Shown: positions 61,641-64,000 of the stretch, piece by piece
Position numbering within the stretch: the stretch's first letter is position 1
How the letters are laid out: every line of letters begins with the position of its first letter
Assembly (NCBI GenBank): GCA_029261135.1
Contig: JAJDBX010000047.1
Coordinates: 1 to 64,000, forward strand
Direction of reading: 5' to 3'
DNA length: 64,000 nucleotides
Source: Nitrospirota bacterium
GTDB taxonomy: Bacteria > Nitrospirota > Nitrospiria > SBBL01 > JAADHI01
The notes under the pieces: generated by a model
Told to the model about the DNA's origin: nothing
What the model saw: only the letters and a program-made list of their open reading frames with translations
The model's database searches: none
Made by a program: the position numbers and the translations under genes

Positions 61641-62630
61641 ATGTTTGGATCAAAAAAAGAAGCAAGTACAATTTCATGGACGCCTGAAGCTGAAGCCAGA
61701 TTAAAAAAAGCCCCTTTCTTCTTAAGAAAGATGGTTCGAAATCTATCTGAAAAAAAAGCGACCGAGCTTGGCATCACCGAAATCACCGAAGAAGTCCTTG
61801 CGCAATTTAAAGATAAAATGATGACGCCAATGGCCGCACAAGGAACCGGGGCGGCACACGATGAAGCCGGGGTGGAAACAAAAACCCTTGCCTGGACACG
61901 TGAGGCCACAGAACGGCTCGAAACCGTGCCGGAATTTATGCGCAGCATGATTAAAAAAATTGCAGAAGAAGTCGCACTTGAGCGTGGACACCTTGAAGTC
62001 GACATCGAACTCCTTAAAAAAGCGGAAGCCCTTGGCGATGCGCAAGAAAACAGCAATGAGCCAGAAATTCCCTGGACGGATGCAGCAACCGTCCGACTAG
62101 AGCAGAAAATCGCAGAATCCCCTGACATGGCACGAGAGTTTGTCCGGGACATGTTAAAAAGTGATGCAGAGGATTTGGCACGGGAATTGGGCATCACACG
62201 TATTGATCTCGCCGCCGCCACACAGATATGGGATTCACCCAAAAGTGACATCACCTGGAGCCTTGAAGCCGAAAAACGTTTAATGACTTCCCCAGATTTC
62301 GTCCGAAGCGGGATCAAAAAAGCTGCTGAGCGCCGCGCCCGAAAAATGGGACTCACGACAATTGGCTCAGAACACCTGACCAAGTTTCGCAACGAAGCCA
62401 TGATGAAAGCCATGAAACGACTTCGTACTTTTGGGTACGACGAGATGACTTTTGATGGCTTTGAGGATGCCAAGGCCAAGATCAAACGACTCAAAAACAA
62501 CCCCGAGGCGGAAAAACGTCTGGACGATATCAAATCCTACATGGAAACCAAGGGTAAAGTCGGCCTAATTGATGAAGAGATGCTAGAACAAATGAAGGAC
62601 TACCTCAAAGATCCTTCAAAAAAAATGTGA
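61641..62630 (+). CDS. Protein built from four PCP_red-like repeats
   Basis: A 329-residue soluble protein starting 11 bases after the radical SAM gene. Four repeats of about 60 residues have Trp at 13, 85, 145 and 206: each reads W-T/S-X-E-A-X-X-R-L, then P-X-F-X-R-X-M/G-X-K, then a helix with E-X-X-A-R-X-X-G, then I-T/D. The third is the most diverged. A helical C-terminal region (EAEKRLDDIKSYMETKG) ends at LKDPSKKM. There are no zinc ribbons or Usp domains. It may be a scaffold for the same ligand as the two upstream proteins. Confidence 0.8.
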   Translation: MFGSKKEASTISWTPEAEARLKKAPFFLRKMVRNLSEKKATELGITEITEEVLAQFKDKMMTPMAAQGTGAAHDEAGVETKTLAWTREATERLETVPEFMRSMIKKIAEEVALERGHLEVDIELLKKAEALGDAQENSNEPEIPWTDAATVRLEQKIAESPDMAREFVRDMLKSDAEDLARELGITRIDLAAATQIWDSPKSDITWSLEAEKRLMTSPDFVRSGIKKAAERRARKMGLTTIGSEHLTKFRNEAMMKAMKRLRTFGYDEMTFDGFEDAKAKIKRLKNNPEAEKRLDDIKSYMETKGKVGLIDEEMLEQMKDYLKDPSKKM

Positions 62631-62652
62631 GATCAACCCTTAGAGAGACACA

Positions 62653-63090
62653 ATGAATCCTTCTGGAACCATTATTCACTGGTTACATCTGATGTCCGCT
62701 ATCATCTGGGTAGGCGGAAATGCTTTTCAGGCCTTTATCCTTATTCCTTTTATTAAGCCTGACAATCCAAGGCATGATATCCTTCTCAAGATTTCAAAGC
62801 GATTTACCCGCCTGTCTCTGGGTTTGCTCATCCTTTTGGTCATCACAGGAGGCATGAATATGGGTATTCGGGCCGCCGGAACAGAAGAAATCCCGAGTGG
62901 TTATATCTCTGCCCTGGCGATCAAGGTCTTTCTCATTGTCGCAATGGCTGCGGTTCCGCTCTTTAGCATGATTCGCCCCGATGATGAGAAATCTTCGAAG
63001 GTTCCCAGCTTGTCTTATGCCAAACTCAGTTTTGCTATTGGGATGGTCATCATCTTTCTTGCAGCAATGTTGAGAATGTGGACGTTTTAG
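62653..63090 (+). CDS. CopD-like four-helix membrane protein
   Basis: A 145-residue integral membrane protein with four helices. The first contains HWLHLMSAIIWVGGNAFQAF, the His/Trp-Val-Gly-Gly pattern of CopD and related heme- or copper-handling membrane proteins. The second is LSLGLLILLVITGGMNMG. It lies 22 bases after the PCP_red-repeat protein and probably belongs to that operon, which would bring a membrane heme or metal function into the system. Confidence 0.8.
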   Translation: MNPSGTIIHWLHLMSAIIWVGGNAFQAFILIPFIKPDNPRHDILLKISKRFTRLSLGLLILLVITGGMNMGIRAAGTEEIPSGYISALAIKVFLIVAMAAVPLFSMIRPDDEKSSKVPSLSYAKLSFAIGMVIIFLAAMLRMWTF

Positions 63091-63674
63091 TTTTTTCCAA
63101 AACCCGTCAGACAGTTCAGCACCTTCTTTTTATCTTTATTGCCCTTCTCCTGCTCCCAACAGATCTGTACGCGATTCATGCGATTTTTAAAGGCGTCTCC
63201 CCTATCCCAAGGGAACATGGGCCTTTAAAACTCGATATGGGACGTGACAACTTCCTTCAATTTTCCAAAAGTAAAGAAGTGCCTAAAGTCATTGGTCAAT
63301 TTTCGGATGAACATCAATACGAATTTGATCCCTCTGTTTTTTCTAAAGATGTCGAAAAAGTCATTTCCGATTTTTACAAAGACCGTCTTTTTCGAATCGA
63401 AATCAACTATAAATCGATGTCAAAAAAAATCGCACCCGTACAGGCCATCATCGATCAAAACACCCAACTTCATGGCCCTCCACGAATCAATACATTAACG
63501 GGACTCCGTCTTATTTTTTGGGATGACGGCGCAACGCGCCTGATTATGCAAATCGACGAAAATAACGCGCAGCTCACCTACTCTCTAACCTATATTGATG
63601 ACGATCTTTTTCATCAAGCCAGCCGGGATCGGGTTCAAAGAGAGATAGGCGGGCGTTCTTTTTACGGAAAATAA
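63078..63674 (+). CDS. Exported protein of unknown function
   Basis: A 198-residue protein whose start lies 13 bases inside the preceding gene. The N-terminus has a signal peptide (LLFIFIALLLLPTDLYA), so it is periplasmic or surface-attached. The mature part is rich in beta-type sequence (RLIFWDDGATRLIMQIDENNAQLTYSLTYIDDD) and lacks Cys. I recognise no family. It is the last gene of the operon. Confidence 0.65.
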   Translation: MDVLVFSKTRQTVQHLLFIFIALLLLPTDLYAIHAIFKGVSPIPREHGPLKLDMGRDNFLQFSKSKEVPKVIGQFSDEHQYEFDPSVFSKDVEKVISDFYKDRLFRIEINYKSMSKKIAPVQAIIDQNTQLHGPPRINTLTGLRLIFWDDGATRLIMQIDENNAQLTYSLTYIDDDLFHQASRDRVQREIGGRSFYGK

Positions 63675-64000
63675 TCTCATCTACCGTTATCCACAGAAAG
63701 TGTGGATAACTTGATAACAACTGCGATGAAACCGGTGAAATCCCTCGTTTCTGTTGAGCTTTTCACCAAAGTGCATAAGAATGAGGCACATATATTTACA
63801 CTGAAATATCAATGTCTTACAACTTATTTCTGGCAAATGATCATTCAAAATGCTACATTCATTTTTAAATATGAAAGTCAAGATACAAGATATGGAAAAT
63901 CACAGTAATAGACCTCTATATATCGATTTTTTAGATCGTCTGGGATCGCTATTTGTTTCTTAAAGTAAGGTGTGGTATAAGGTTTAGCTATTATGGATAA
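63675..64000. other. A+T-rich region with a mirrored DnaA-box pair; possible origin
   Basis: TTATCCACA (63687-63695) and its reverse complement TGTGGATAA (63701-63709) are both perfect DnaA boxes; with one flanking base each they form 10-base arms (63686-63695 and 63701-63710) around GAAAG. A one-mismatch box (TTATCCATA on the minus strand) is at the window's last ten bases. The DNA in between is A+T-rich and has no supported gene. It could be part of oriC, a DnaA-regulated promoter or a DnaA-titration site. Confidence 0.65.

Noticed and set aside
1-64000. CRISPR arrays, rRNA genes, intact insertion sequences, prophage genes
   Set aside because: No regularly spaced repeats, no rRNA-like sequence and no intact transposase, integrase or phage structural gene was seen on either strand.

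Overview
The window looks like a chromosomal segment of a Gram-negative, flagellated, respiratory bacterium with many c-type cytochromes. L-ring and P-ring flagellar genes, a TolC-like porin and a lipoprotein signal on FlgH indicate an outer membrane. A cytochrome bd-like oxidase fused to cytochrome c, two NuoL/NuoM/MrpD-like subunits and a split cytochrome b/Rieske complex in one gene block suggest Nitrospirota or a relative. That placement is inference from gene content, since no marker gene such as 16S rRNA is present.

Layout. 191-3423: a DNA-repair-type cassette (RecA/RadA-like protein, small protein, B-family DNA polymerase) behind a consensus sigma70 promoter whose -10 box is the centre of a perfect palindrome. 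3451-5312: a methyltransferase and a nitronate-monooxygenase-like flavoprotein. 5951-14501 (minus): flgF-flgG-flgA-flgH-flgI-rod-binding FlgJ-flgM-flgN-flgK-flgL, with a sigma54-like element before flgF and a near-consensus sigma28 promoter before flgM. 14776-23228: MsrA-MsrB fusion, HxlR-type regulator, AddB/AddA-like helicase-nuclease pair. 23525-29157 (minus): der, an unknown gene, and a CbbO/NorD plus CbbQ/NorQ pair. 29315-29923: tRNA-His and tRNA-Arg flanking a small charged protein. 30234-34690 (minus): a decayed diguanylate cyclase, two genes for a diacetamido-uronic-acid sugar, a HAD phosphatase and speD.

34874-50277 (minus): a respiratory operon of about 15 kb. From its promoter at 50277 it reads: leader with two tiny ORFs, tetraheme and monoheme cytochromes c, NuoM-like and NuoL-like subunits, bd-like oxidase with fused cytochrome c, diheme lipoprotein, membrane cytochrome c, diheme protein with an ethylbenzene-dehydrogenase-gamma/NxrC-like domain, a membrane-anchored beta-sandwich protein, Rieske protein, cytochrome b N-half, cytochrome b C-half, a 46-residue membrane peptide, and a tetraheme cytochrome. 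Fifteen CXXCH motifs are encoded. It reads as a quinol- or cytochrome-oxidising chain in which bc-type, bd-like and antiporter-like modules may be physically coupled.

50599-55719: a YbjQ-family pair between two M48 metalloproteases, a DnaJ-type co-chaperone, a DUF1841-like protein, a thioredoxin-like ferredoxin and a 43-residue protein. 55752-57254: TolC-like porin. 57536-63674 (plus): the most unusual locus, a 901-residue protein with two universal-stress domains, three zinc ribbons and five PCP_red-like repeats, then a radical SAM/SPASM enzyme ending in the same repeat, a protein made mostly of that repeat, a CopD-like membrane protein and an exported protein. 63675-64000 carries a perfectly mirrored pair of consensus DnaA boxes, so a replication origin or DnaA-controlled promoter may lie at the right edge.
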